Made by a program: the position numbers and the translations under genes | Notes under the pieces: model-generated | Told to the model about the DNA's origin: nothing | Database searches by the model: none | What the model saw: the letters and a program-made list of their open reading frames with translations, nothing else | NCBI RefSeq assembly: GCF_002959965.1 | Contig: NZ_PREV01000026.1 | Span: forward strand, 716,001 to 780,000 | DNA length: 64,000 nucleotides | Source: Microbulbifer pacificus | GTDB taxonomy: Bacteria; Pseudomonadota; Gammaproteobacteria; Pseudomonadales; Cellvibrionaceae | Direction of reading: 5' to 3' | Part shown: piece by piece, positions 16,334 to 24,854 of the stretch | Layout of the letters: each line of letters begins with the position of its first letter | How positions within the stretch are numbered: the first letter of the stretch is position 1

Positions 16334-17405
16334 GAACCGGCGGTTTACTACCTTCAGCCTGTCGTTCCTGGACATTATGTCCTGTGGGTTCGGCGCCGTA
16401 GCGTTGATTTTTCTGATCATAAAACACGGCTCCGACCACGATATCAAGGCCGAAAACCAGGATCTGACAGCAGAGGTAAACCTGCTGCAGGAGGAGGTGC
16501 AGTTCGGACTGGAACATCTGGTATTGGCCCGCAACACCCTCGATACCACCAGCGATGAACTGGCCAAAACCCAGGGGCTGGCAAGGCGCATCATGGAGCA
16601 GATTGAGGAGGTGAGAGGCAATATCGCTGAAGTCGACAGCACAACCGATGAAATGGATGTCGCACGTCTGCAGGAAAAGCTGAAAAAGCTTGAGCAGGCA
16701 AAGCAGAAGCTGGAAGAGGAAAACAAAAAACTCGGCAACAATGTGCGCAAGTTTGTCGGCGATGGCGACCGCCAGTACCTCACTGGTCTGCGCCTCGGTG
16801 GCGATCGTATTCTGATCCTGCTGGATTCATCCGCCAGCATGCTCGGCGATGAGCTTATCAAGGTCATTCGCACCCGCAACATGTCGGACGCAGTAAAACG
16901 GGATACGGAAAAATGGCGTCGGGCCAAACAGACCGTCTCATGGCTGGTTTCGCAGTTTCCCCAGGACAGCCAATACCAGATCTACACTTTCAATACCGGA
17001 TTCCGCGCCGCCATCGTCGGTACCGAAGACCGCTGGCTGAATGTGGACGACCGCGCGCAAATCGACGAGGCCATCAAACAGCTGGATACCGTGGTGCCGC
17101 AGAATGGTACCAGCCTGGAGCGGGTATTTAATGCGGTAAATGGCATGTCTCCGTTGCCGGACAATATCATCCTCATTACCGACGGTCTCCCCACCCAGGG
17201 CATGCAGGTGGCGAAAGGCAACACGATTTCCGGAAAGGACCGCCTCAAGCTGTTCCACAAGGCGGTGGATGCACTGCCGAAAAGTATCCCGGTCAATGTG
17301 ATTCTCGCGCCCATGGAGGGTGATCCAATGGCCGCCAGTGAATTCTGGAAACTGGCCATGGATACCCAGGGTTCGTTCCTCGCACCGTCAAAGGATTGGC
17401 CATGA
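16323..17405 (+). CDS. VWA protein with ExbD/MotB-like membrane anchor, copy 1
   Basis: 360 residues from ATG 16323, which overlaps the upstream stop. A basic start (MARKNRR) precedes FSLSFLDIMSCGFGAVALIF, a single membrane segment with an Asp near its cytoplasmic edge (residue 17). The anchor is followed by a long coiled coil (about 40-145) and a von Willebrand A domain (about 160-360). The MIDAS motif is complete: DSSAS from D168, the threonine in NGTSLERV, and ITDGLP. The VWA domain should lie in the periplasm. The ATG of copy 2 overlaps this stop (ATGA), indicating fixed stoichiometry. Copy 2 shares the layout but differs in sequence, so they are diverged paralogues that may heterodimerise. 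Confidence 0.88.
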   Translation: MARKNRRFTTFSLSFLDIMSCGFGAVALIFLIIKHGSDHDIKAENQDLTAEVNLLQEEVQFGLEHLVLARNTLDTTSDELAKTQGLARRIMEQIEEVRGNIAEVDSTTDEMDVARLQEKLKKLEQAKQKLEEENKKLGNNVRKFVGDGDRQYLTGLRLGGDRILILLDSSASMLGDELIKVIRTRNMSDAVKRDTEKWRRAKQTVSWLVSQFPQDSQYQIYTFNTGFRAAIVGTEDRWLNVDDRAQIDEAIKQLDTVVPQNGTSLERVFNAVNGMSPLPDNIILITDGLPTQGMQVAKGNTISGKDRLKLFHKAVDALPKSIPVNVILAPMEGDPMAASEFWKLAMDTQGSFLAPSKDWP

Positions 17406-18406
17406 GTAGCAAACGCAACAAACGGCAACAGGAAGAGTTCAGCATCTCGTTTCTCGACGTGATTTGCTGCGGCTTCGGTGCCATCGTCCTGCTGTTGATG
17501 ATCGCCAAAACCGTGGAACCGATTGTTCTCGAAGAGGCCGAACTGGATCTCGATGGTCAGGTGCAGGAACTGCAGGAGCAACTGGCGGAAATTCGCGGCG
17601 AGACCAGTGTCCTGAACCGCGACCTGAACGCCAAGAAAGAACAACTGGATATAGAGACCAAGCGTATCGCCAAACTCAAGGGTGAGCTTGAAACCCTGCA
17701 GGCGGTATACGCGAAGAAAACCGAGAGCGACTCCGAGGAGGGCAAACTCAAGGGTGAACTGACCATCGCGCTGCAAACCATGACCGACGAAATGAAGCGC
17801 CTGCTGGGTGAAAACTACCAGCGCAAGAACAATGTCATTGGCGGTATTCCGGTCGATAGCGAATACATTCTCTTCATCATCGACACCTCCGGCAGTATGT
17901 TCAATTACGGCTGGGACCGCATGATCCAGGAAATGGTCAACACCCTGAATCTGTACCCCAATGTTAAGGGGATTCAGGTGATGAACGACATGGGAGACTA
18001 CATGTTCTCCAACTACCGCAACAAATGGATTCCAGATACCCCCGGGCGCCGCCAGGCGGTGCTCGACCGTCTTCGTTCCTGGAATCCCTTCAGTAATTCC
18101 AGCCCGGTGGAGGGTATCCAGAAGGCAGTGCGCACCTTCCATGATCCCAACAAGAAAATCAGCATCTACGTACTCGGCGACGAATTTACCGGAAAATCCA
18201 TTCGCAATGTGATGATGGCGGTGGATCGAGTGAACGCCCAGCGGGGCGAAAATGATCGCATGGTCCGTATTCACGCCATCGGTTTCCCGATTCAGTTCTC
18301 GCGACCACTGCACCTGCAAACTACCGGGCTGCGATTTGCCGCACTGATGCGAGAGCTGACATACAGGAACGGCGGCACCTTTGTGGGGCTGAACGATTTC
18401 CGATGA
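17402..18406 (+). CDS. VWA protein with ExbD/MotB-like membrane anchor, copy 2
   Basis: 334 residues from ATG 17402 (AAGGA 8 bases upstream; ATGA overlap with copy 1). The anchor is FSISFLDVICCGFGAIVLLL, nearly the same as in copy 1, again with an Asp before the membrane core. Next come a coiled coil (about 45-125) and a VWA domain (about 150-334) with DTSGS from D161. The MIDAS threonine position is less clear (NSSPVEGI) and the last acidic position is in LGDEF, so metal binding may differ from copy 1. The stop overlaps a possible start of the next lipoprotein. The paired anchors match the two-copy stoichiometry of ExbD or MotB in known stators (inference). Confidence 0.88.
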   Translation: MSSKRNKRQQEEFSISFLDVICCGFGAIVLLLMIAKTVEPIVLEEAELDLDGQVQELQEQLAEIRGETSVLNRDLNAKKEQLDIETKRIAKLKGELETLQAVYAKKTESDSEEGKLKGELTIALQTMTDEMKRLLGENYQRKNNVIGGIPVDSEYILFIIDTSGSMFNYGWDRMIQEMVNTLNLYPNVKGIQVMNDMGDYMFSNYRNKWIPDTPGRRQAVLDRLRSWNPFSNSSPVEGIQKAVRTFHDPNKKISIYVLGDEFTGKSIRNVMMAVDRVNAQRGENDRMVRIHAIGFPIQFSRPLHLQTTGLRFAALMRELTYRNGGTFVGLNDFR

Positions 18407-18438
18407 ACCGAATAAAGAGGATGGGTAGGGAGCAACGC

Positions 18439-19098
18439 ATGAATCGCTTGTCAAAAGGACTTGGGGCAGTAAAGACCACCGCGATACTGATATTCGCGGG
18501 GCTACTGACGGCCTGCGCACACACAGTTTCCGTAGATGGTCAGTTTCCCACACCGGTGGGCAACCAGCACCCGCTTACTGTGGGAATCTACCTCAGTGAG
18601 GATTTCCGTCAGTTTACGTACAGCGAAAATCGCGATGACAGAGATGAATGGAACATCAATACCGGGCGCGCACAGAAAAATCTGTTCGAGACCGTACTCG
18701 GTTCCATGTTCAAAGAAACGGTAAACCTGGCGCAGTATCCGAGCAACCTTCCACAGGGTATTGACCTGGTGATCGTGCCTGAGGTACGCGAACTGCAGTT
18801 CACCATGCCCCGCGAAACCCGGGTAAACATTTTCGAGGTGTGGATCAAGTACGATATGCACGCCTATAACCAACAGGGTGACTCTGTGGCGGAATGGGTA
18901 ATCACCGCCTACGGAAAAACCCCCACGGCGTTTCTGAAATCCCAGGAGGCCGCCCTGGCCCAGGCCATCAACGTGGCCCTGCGGGATGCAGGTGCGACCC
19001 TGTACACAGGATTTGAACGGGTGCCGGAACTGCAGGCGTTTCTCGCCAGCAGGCAGCGGGCCCTGACCATGAAACGGACCGACGCTGATATCCAGTAG
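18439..19098 (+). CDS. Lipoprotein of unknown function
   Basis: 219 residues from ATG 18439, chosen because GGGTAGGGAG lies just upstream and the signal peptide then has normal length. An ATG at 18403 that overlaps the preceding stop (ATGA) would add 12 residues and is also possible. The lipobox is LLTAC. The mature protein is a single alpha/beta domain with a strand pattern (LTVGIYLSEDFRQFTY, IDLVIVPEVRELQFTM) reminiscent of LptE-like or ABC-auxiliary outer-membrane lipoproteins; this is weak. Location in the run between the VWA genes and another lipoprotein suggests an outer-membrane subunit. Confidence 0.75.
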   Translation: MNRLSKGLGAVKTTAILIFAGLLTACAHTVSVDGQFPTPVGNQHPLTVGIYLSEDFRQFTYSENRDDRDEWNINTGRAQKNLFETVLGSMFKETVNLAQYPSNLPQGIDLVIVPEVRELQFTMPRETRVNIFEVWIKYDMHAYNQQGDSVAEWVITAYGKTPTAFLKSQEAALAQAINVALRDAGATLYTGFERVPELQAFLASRQRALTMKRTDADIQ

Positions 19099-19181
19099 CG
19101 CAACGTTTCTTTCCGATGGATCGGTTCCCTTGCGCCCCCACAGATGGGCACCCTTGCAGGGGATTCAAGGAGGATGTACCA

Positions 19182-19874
19182 GTGAAATTTCTGAGATCCC
19201 TGTTTTCCGCATCGACTCTGCTTTCCGTATCAATTGGGGCGGTTCTAAACAGCGGCTGTACCACTGTAGTGATCGACGAGTACCGCCGCAGTAATGGCGA
19301 ACTGGCCGCGGGTGATACCGTTGTGATTCTCGGGCGACGGCACTCCAGCGAGTACGAAACCGAGCCGGACCTGATCGATTGCGTGGGGCAGACCCTGCAC
19401 AACCCCAAGGCCGGAGTGAATGTCATTCCCGAGCAACAGTTCGTGGATGCACTCTACCCCTGGTTCGAGCCTCGCACCGCGCCAATGCATATCAAATCCC
19501 TTAGCAAGCTGATGGATGTTCCGGACGTGCGCGACCGTATGGAGAAGTACGGAGTCAAATACATCGTATGGATCGACGGTAATACCGAGACTACCTCGAG
19601 CGCGGGCTCCATCGGCTGCTCCATCGGCACCGCCGGCGCCGGCTGCTTCGGCTTCGGCACCTGGGACAAGGAGTCCGACTATGAAGCCTCGGTGTGGGAT
19701 TTCCGCGATCAGGAGCTGTCGGGAAAAATCAGTGCCGACGCCCAGGGCACCTCTTACATGCCCGCCATAGTGGTACCCATTCCATTGATCGCCCGGGTAC
19801 AGAACAACGCCTGCAAAGGCATGGCCGCTCAACTTCAGGAATTCTTATTACCACCACAATCCGCCAGCCGCTGA
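19182..19874 (+). CDS. Lipoprotein of unknown function
   Basis: 230 residues from GTG 19182, which has AAGGAGG 9 bases upstream and gives a clean lipoprotein signal with lipobox LNSGC; an upstream ATG at 19116 has neither. The mature part includes AAGDTVVILGRRHSSEYETE and GVKYIVWIDGNTETTSS. It then has a small Gly/Cys stretch with two cysteines (SIGCSIGTAGAGCFGF) that could form a disulfide in the periplasm. It resembles the nucleotide-free LpoB/CsgG-like fold only loosely. Family not recognised. The gene is followed by a hairpin covering its stop and then by the metalloprotease. Confidence 0.75.
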   Translation: MKFLRSLFSASTLLSVSIGAVLNSGCTTVVIDEYRRSNGELAAGDTVVILGRRHSSEYETEPDLIDCVGQTLHNPKAGVNVIPEQQFVDALYPWFEPRTAPMHIKSLSKLMDVPDVRDRMEKYGVKYIVWIDGNTETTSSAGSIGCSIGTAGAGCFGFGTWDKESDYEASVWDFRDQELSGKISADAQGTSYMPAIVVPIPLIARVQNNACKGMAAQLQEFLLPPQSASR

Positions 19875-19900
19875 GCCCGACAGAGGTTGTCGCAGCGGCT
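19866..19900 (+). repeat. Two-tier hairpin over a stop codon
   Basis: AGCCGCTG (19866-19873) pairs with CAGCGGCT (19893-19900), and CGACA (19878-19882) with TGTCG (19888-19892). The TGA at 19872-19874 lies in the stem. No T-run follows. Confidence 0.6.
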
Positions 19901-19934
19901 ATCTGACTGGAGAGAATAAATACAGGAGCCTCAA

Positions 19935-21389
19935 ATGCACACGCTCAAGAAAAGACTGTTAGCCACCTTGCTGCTGGTTACCGCCACCGGTTGTTCTTTC
20001 AACCCCGCCACCAACAGACCGGATCTGGTCCTGATGTCGGAGGAAAAGGAAATCAAGATCGGACGCGAGATGCATGAAAAGCTGGTGGCCAGCACCCCCA
20101 TTTACAACGATCCAATCCTGACCACGTACGTTGAACACGTCGGTCAGAAAGTCGCCAAGGCCAGCGACCGCCCCGATCTCACCTATCACTTCACCATTAT
20201 CGACAGTCAGGACATCAACGCCTTTGCCCTGCCCGGTGGTTATGTGTATATCAACCGCGGTCTGCTCACCTACCTGCACTCGGAAGCAGAAATGGCCGCG
20301 GTACTCGCCCACGAAGTTGGGCATATCACCGCTCGCCACGCGGTGCGCCAGAAAACTGCGGCCACCGGAGCCGGTGTGGCCTCGGTGTTATCGGTACTCG
20401 TGACTGGTAGCGGCGTCGTGGGTGATGTGGCGAACCTGTGGAGTACCGCGGCGGTGAAAGGCTATGGCCGCGATATGGAGCTGGAAGCCGACCGTTTCGG
20501 TGCGCAGTACATGTACAACGCCGGCTATGATCCACAATCCATGATCAATGTGATCGGGTTGCTGAAGGATCAGGAAACCTTTGCCCGCCGTCGCGCACGG
20601 GTAGAAGGCAAACAACAGCAGACCTACCACGGTGTGTTTTCGTCCCACCCGCGCAACGATGTGCGCCTGCGGGAAGTGGTCGAAGCCGCAGGCAAACTGC
20701 CAGAAGACAAAAAAGTGACCAAGGTGGAGTACTACCGCGAGAAAACCGACGGCATCGTTTACGGTACCAACGCACATGAAAGCGAAAAAAATCGCTTCAA
20801 CCACAAGAGCCTGGGCTTTTCGCTACTGTTCCCCGAGGGCTGGACGGTGGAAAATCAGCGCTCGGCGATCGTTGGCACCGCGCCGGACAAATCCGCAACT
20901 CTCACCATCAAGGTCGACAAGCGCGATGGCAATCAGCCTGCAGATATGGCCCTGCGTGGCGTCTATGACGTGCGCAGTCTCGAACAGGACGAGGCGTTAA
21001 ATCAGTATCGCCTGGAAGGGCACACGGGAAAATTACCGGTCAAATCCAGTGACAGTCCGGATCGGGTAGCCATTCTGTTCTATGGCAGCCGCCAGTACAT
21101 TCTGGAGGGTAAAGTCAGTGAAAATCCCAAAAACACCGAAGCCGCCGCCGAACTGGACAATCTGTTCATGACAAGTATTCGCAGCTTTCGCCCTCTGCGC
21201 CAAACCGACATCGCCAAGCCGGATATCAAACGCGTTCGCTATGTGCAGGCCAATGACAAAACGACCTTCTCATCGCTGGCGCGGCATATGGAAATTGGCG
21301 AGTACGCAGAGGAACAGCTGCGCCTGCTGAATGGCTACTACCCGCGTGGTGAACCACAGCCGGGAGAGTGGATCAAGATCGTACAGTAG
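19935..21389 (+). CDS. M48-family lipoprotein metalloprotease with LysM-like tail
   Basis: 484 residues. Signal peptide with lipobox ATGCS. The peptidase domain (about 35-260) has the zinc motif HEVGH (near residue 130) and the downstream glutamate in ELEADRFGAQY; NAFALPGGYVYINRGLL is typical of the BepA/YggG group. Known relatives cut or chaperone misassembled outer-membrane proteins in the periplasm. A beta-rich middle domain follows (FSLLFPEGWTVEN). The last 50 residues (YVQANDKTTFSSLARHMEIG, then LRLLNGYYPRGEPQPGEWIK) resemble a LysM-like module, which may hold it at peptidoglycan. It ends the cluster and is followed by a strong terminator, which suggests a quality-control role for the lipoprotein and TonB-C parts upstream (inference). 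Confidence 0.9.
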   Translation: MHTLKKRLLATLLLVTATGCSFNPATNRPDLVLMSEEKEIKIGREMHEKLVASTPIYNDPILTTYVEHVGQKVAKASDRPDLTYHFTIIDSQDINAFALPGGYVYINRGLLTYLHSEAEMAAVLAHEVGHITARHAVRQKTAATGAGVASVLSVLVTGSGVVGDVANLWSTAAVKGYGRDMELEADRFGAQYMYNAGYDPQSMINVIGLLKDQETFARRRARVEGKQQQTYHGVFSSHPRNDVRLREVVEAAGKLPEDKKVTKVEYYREKTDGIVYGTNAHESEKNRFNHKSLGFSLLFPEGWTVENQRSAIVGTAPDKSATLTIKVDKRDGNQPADMALRGVYDVRSLEQDEALNQYRLEGHTGKLPVKSSDSPDRVAILFYGSRQYILEGKVSENPKNTEAAAELDNLFMTSIRSFRPLRQTDIAKPDIKRVRYVQANDKTTFSSLARHMEIGEYAEEQLRLLNGYYPRGEPQPGEWIKIVQ

Positions 21390-21422
21390 ATCCTCATCGG
21401 CAAATGATCTGAATCCAGTAAG

Positions 21423-21453
21423 AAAGCCGTGGGTCGTGGACCCGCGGCTTTTT
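21423..21453 (+). terminator. Rho-independent terminator ending the envelope cluster
   Basis: 13-pair stem AAAGCCGTGGGTC / GACCCGCGGCTTT (one T-G wobble) with a GTG loop and a T-run to 21453. It sits 33 bases after the M48 stop and is the first clear terminator after 5429. Confidence 0.85.
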
Positions 21454-21479
21454 GTTGTCGTAGAGTCGGAATAATCCGA

Positions 21480-23465
21480 TCAGGTCGGTTCCAGACTCAG
21501 CGCCGGTTCAGTGCTTGCGGCCTCAGAGTGAGACGGTCCGGAAGCATCCGGTCCCCGCTCCGCGGTGTACTCCACCACAATATTTCGCCCGCGCTCCTTG
21601 GCACAGTAAAGCGCGTGGTCCGCCCGTCGCAGCAACTGCTCTACAGTCTCATGCTCGGTGCCGAGGGCAACACCGATACTTGAGGTAAACTGCACGCTGC
21701 CAGCAGGGCACTCGACGCGGATCTGTGAAATGATGTCGCGTAACCGCTCCGCGGTGTGCAGGGAGTCCGGACGGGTCTCCGTAATCAGCAGGGCAAATTC
21801 CTCACCACCAAGGCGCCCGAACACATCGGTTTCTCGGAGTTTCCGCTGTATGGTCTGGCTGAACTGACGCAGTGCCTCATCACCAACACCATGACCGTGG
21901 TTATCGTTGATGGACTTGAAGTGGTCAATATCGAACATCAACAGGCTCACCGGTTCACCTTTGCGCTGGGCTCGCTTGATAGAAAGATCGGCATCGGCGA
22001 GGAAGCTGCGCCGATTGCGGATCCCTGTGAGTGGGTCGGTGCGCGCTTCCAGTTCCGCCTGGTGCTTCGCTTTTTCGAGTTCCTCCGTGCGGGCACGCAC
22101 CAATCCTTCCAGTTTCACCTTGGATTGTTCGAGATGACGGCGATACTGACGTTCTGACTCCAGTCCCTGAAGACGCAGGCGGCGCAGCTTTATTCCCATG
22201 GCCGCCATGATCGTTACCATTTCAATAAAAGAACTGAGTGGCGGCAGGTAGTAATTCACCAGATTGTGATGGACGTAACCCAGATCCCTCAGCGCCTGGA
22301 AAAACAATCCCGCCAGCAGTAGCGTCCAGCCCACTGCAAACACCGCCGCTTCGCTGGAGCCCTGACGCCAACGCACTATCGCGATCACCGTAGAGGCCGG
22401 ATACAGCAACAGCGCCAGGGTAATACTGACCAGCGCCACCGCCTTGATCTGTAACAAGGCACTGCCAAGCAGTACCAAGGCATTCAGCATCATCAGGATC
22501 ATGACCAGATCCAGCTTGGGAGTATATTTACGTGTCTGCAGGAACAAGCGATCGAAGATGACGCCGCACAGGATACTCACAGCGCCAGCAGCAGACATAT
22601 AGCTCCAGTGAAACCCTTCGCGCAGCACATACTGGTGCGTGAATCCAAGAATCGTGCCCCATGCCACAATTTTCGATAGGCCATAAACGAAATAAGCGAA
22701 GAAGCTCGGCTCGCGTGTCGTAAGCCCGACAATCAGAGAGAACAGCGAAATCAGGGTGATACCGCCAAACAGAAATGAAAGTACCGCTGTTTCACCGGTG
22801 TGGGATTTACTCAGCGCATCGGGTGACCAGATACGCATGGAGGGAAATACAAACCCTACCTCTTCCGAATCGAACCGCACCAGAAAGGCTTTCGATTCCC
22901 CCGCTTCAAGCGCGACTGGCACCACAAACCGATTGTGAAAAACCGGTCTCTTCGTGAACCCTTCGCCCATGGCGAGATTGGCGACCTCCACAAATTCCGG
23001 GGTAGTGTTGGAGGAGCTTGCAAACGCCTGCAGCCGGATCAACTGGTGGTCCACATACTCCAGATGCAGCGGTACCGGAAAGTCTGTAGGGTTGTGCAGC
23101 ACGAAGAAGGACCAGTAACTCCCTTTCTGTAGCCCGGTAGAACCTGCGCCGGGCAGAGCTCGAAACGCTCCCGCTTCCAACGCTTGCAATGCCGCCATGA
23201 GGTCCGCCCGGCCACTGGTATCGTGCCAGACGGCGGCCTGTCCCGTGCGCCGGCTGCCATCTTCAGTGGCGCCGACGTCAATGGTCATGCCGTAGGAGCT
23301 CAGTGGTTCGGACAGGGAACCCAGCTGCGCGCCCTTCCCGGCACCGACGGACACCCCGGCGTGCGCCTGCATACACAGCAAGGCCCAAACGGTCCCGGAC
23401 AGGCCCAGGAAGAAGAGGCGGGTCGATACTCCGGCAAGGCGGGAAAAAAGAGCTAAGACGTTCAT
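21480..23465 (-). CDS. 7TM (7TMR-DISM) diguanylate cyclase
   Basis: 661 residues from ATG 23465; a GTG at 23501 would extend the signal peptide. A signal peptide (ending QAHAG) is followed by a periplasmic beta-rich sensor of the 7TMR-DISMED type (about 30-220), seven membrane helices (about 225-430), a short coiled coil and a GGDEF domain (about 490-640). The domain has DIDHFKSINDNHGHGVGDEA and the active-site GGEEF. RETD five residues before GGEEF matches the inhibitory I-site. It should make c-di-GMP in response to a periplasmic ligand, often a carbohydrate in this family. It converges on the end of the envelope cluster. No EAL domain. Confidence 0.9.
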   Translation of the reverse strand: MNVLALFSRLAGVSTRLFFLGLSGTVWALLCMQAHAGVSVGAGKGAQLGSLSEPLSSYGMTIDVGATEDGSRRTGQAAVWHDTSGRADLMAALQALEAGAFRALPGAGSTGLQKGSYWSFFVLHNPTDFPVPLHLEYVDHQLIRLQAFASSSNTTPEFVEVANLAMGEGFTKRPVFHNRFVVPVALEAGESKAFLVRFDSEEVGFVFPSMRIWSPDALSKSHTGETAVLSFLFGGITLISLFSLIVGLTTREPSFFAYFVYGLSKIVAWGTILGFTHQYVLREGFHWSYMSAAGAVSILCGVIFDRLFLQTRKYTPKLDLVMILMMLNALVLLGSALLQIKAVALVSITLALLLYPASTVIAIVRWRQGSSEAAVFAVGWTLLLAGLFFQALRDLGYVHHNLVNYYLPPLSSFIEMVTIMAAMGIKLRRLRLQGLESERQYRRHLEQSKVKLEGLVRARTEELEKAKHQAELEARTDPLTGIRNRRSFLADADLSIKRAQRKGEPVSLLMFDIDHFKSINDNHGHGVGDEALRQFSQTIQRKLRETDVFGRLGGEEFALLITETRPDSLHTAERLRDIISQIRVECPAGSVQFTSSIGVALGTEHETVEQLLRRADHALYCAKERGRNIVVEYTAERGPDASGPSHSEAASTEPALSLEPT

Positions 23466-23804
23466 GGTCCTGAAAACCAGGTTATCGCAGAAACCCTGCA
23501 CAATTTCGGATGTGGATGCTTCAGCCGCGGGTGAATCTTATCTGTTGGAAAATTGCCCAGCGGGACTCGGGGCCCTCGGCGGGCGACCGTGCAATAAAGT
23601 GTACCGGCTCACACAGCCTTAATCATGCCCAATTTATCTCTGCGCAAAGCACCGGTCATGCACCAGACAACTACGACAACAAAGTAAAATGGAATAAAAC
23701 TTCAAGAAACACTGAAAATATCATAAAAAAAGGTCGCCGATGGCGACCTTTTGAAACCTGGTTTCGTTACGGCCCGGCCTGACAAATACCCGGCCGCACC
23801 GCAA
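23466..23804. other. Intergenic region: cyclase promoter and enoyl-CoA hydratase terminator
   Basis: 339 bases between two minus-strand genes. The part near 23466-23600 must carry the cyclase promoter, but I cannot pick out one set of boxes. An AT-rich stretch at 23680-23730 leads into the terminator at 23725-23752. Confidence 0.4.
23725..23752 (-). terminator. Terminator of the enoyl-CoA hydratase gene
   Basis: Stem AAGGTCGCC / GGCGACCTT with a 3-base loop, followed on the minus strand by a run of T. It lies 53 bases past the stop. Confidence 0.8.
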
Positions 23805-24584
23805 TCAATCAAATCGGGAAAAATCCGCCGGCCTTTTCTCCATAAATGCCGTGGCCGCCTCGCGAAACTCCTCAGATAACAGGCGGGTTTTGAAATGATT
23901 CGCCTCTTCCCGAATCGTCGCCAGGCCGTTTTCGTGAATACCCTGGCGAAGCAGCTTCTTGGTCAGGCGCACCGCCTCCGGTGCCTTCTCGGCGAGTTCC
24001 GCCGCATAAACCCGGGCTCGGTCCAGCGCCTCTCCCGCGTACACGACTTCATTACAGATATTCACATCCGCCGCGGTCTGGGCATCGAATTTCTTACCGA
24101 GTAACAGGAGTTCGGACGCTTTGGCGTGCCCCATGATACGCGGCAACAGGAAACTGGAACCGTATTCCGGGCACAGGCCGAGATTCACAAAGGGCATCTG
24201 AAACACCGCGTCGTCTTCGGCGATGGAGAGATCGCAATGCAGTAGCAATGTGGTACCAATTCCCACCGCGGGGCCCGCCACAGCGGCAATCACCGGCTTG
24301 GGGAAGTTATACAATGCCTGCATGAACAGGTATACCGGCGACTCATCCCCTGTGGCGGAACCGCCAAGAAAATCCGTCAGATCGTTGCCACTGGTAAAGA
24401 TACCGGCAGCCCCGGTGAGTATGACGACTCTCACACTTGGGTCATCCGCCGCCGCGTTCAGCAGATCCGCCATCGCGGAATACATGGCCATGGTCAGCGC
24501 ATTCTTGCGTTCCGGCCGGTTGATGGTGATCTCCAATACCCGCCCGGATATCTGAGACTGAATTTCCGCACACTGGCTCTGCAT
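23805..24584 (-). CDS. Enoyl-CoA hydratase/isomerase family protein
   Basis: 259 residues of the crotonase fold. Visible family features are RPERKNALTMAMY near residue 25, the oxyanion-hole segments GIFTSGNDLTDF (near 65) and AVAGPAVGIGTTLLLHCDL (near 105-120), and the active-site segment FVNLGLCPEYGSSFLLPR (near 135). One of the two hydratase glutamates is absent or shifted: GPAVGIG replaces the usual GxAxGGG and the catalytic E lies in the CPEYG position. This is closer to a Delta3-Delta2 enoyl-CoA isomerase. Cytoplasmic fatty-acid metabolism. It is a single gene with its own terminator. Confidence 0.85.
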   Translation of the reverse strand: MQSQCAEIQSQISGRVLEITINRPERKNALTMAMYSAMADLLNAAADDPSVRVVILTGAAGIFTSGNDLTDFLGGSATGDESPVYLFMQALYNFPKPVIAAVAGPAVGIGTTLLLHCDLSIAEDDAVFQMPFVNLGLCPEYGSSFLLPRIMGHAKASELLLLGKKFDAQTAADVNICNEVVYAGEALDRARVYAAELAEKAPEAVRLTKKLLRQGIHENGLATIREEANHFKTRLLSEEFREAATAFMEKRPADFSRFD

Positions 24585-24744
24585 GTTGTTGGGCTCCGCC
24601 TATTCTGTGGTTATCGCGCCCCTAGTGTAGCCACTCCCCCCCAACACACGAGGTCCAATTCGACCAGTTTGGGTTGCCAATTCTCAATCCAGCCTCTGTC
24701 TCCCGTGGGATAAAGGAATTTTCCAACTGTTTTCGATGAGACCT

Positions 24745-24750
24745 TATAAT
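24745..24750 (+). promoter_or_regulatory. Probable -10 box of the tryptophan dioxygenase promoter
   Basis: A perfect TATAAT about 105 bases before the ATG. The -35 is poor (TTCCAA at 24721-24726), which hints at an activator. Transcription from here would give a leader of about 98 bases. Confidence 0.4.
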
Positions 24751-24854
24751 GCGGCCACAGATCGGCGAATTTACGCAATTTAAGATTCACATCACTGGAA
24801 AAACCGGTACATCCATTTCGGTCGCAGTGTTTTCAAGACAGGAATATTCCCCAA

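Noticed and set aside
16982..18553. Minus-strand frame of 523 codons
   Set aside because: It spans parts of two VWA genes with complete MIDAS motifs on the plus strand. It is long only because of codon-position GC bias.
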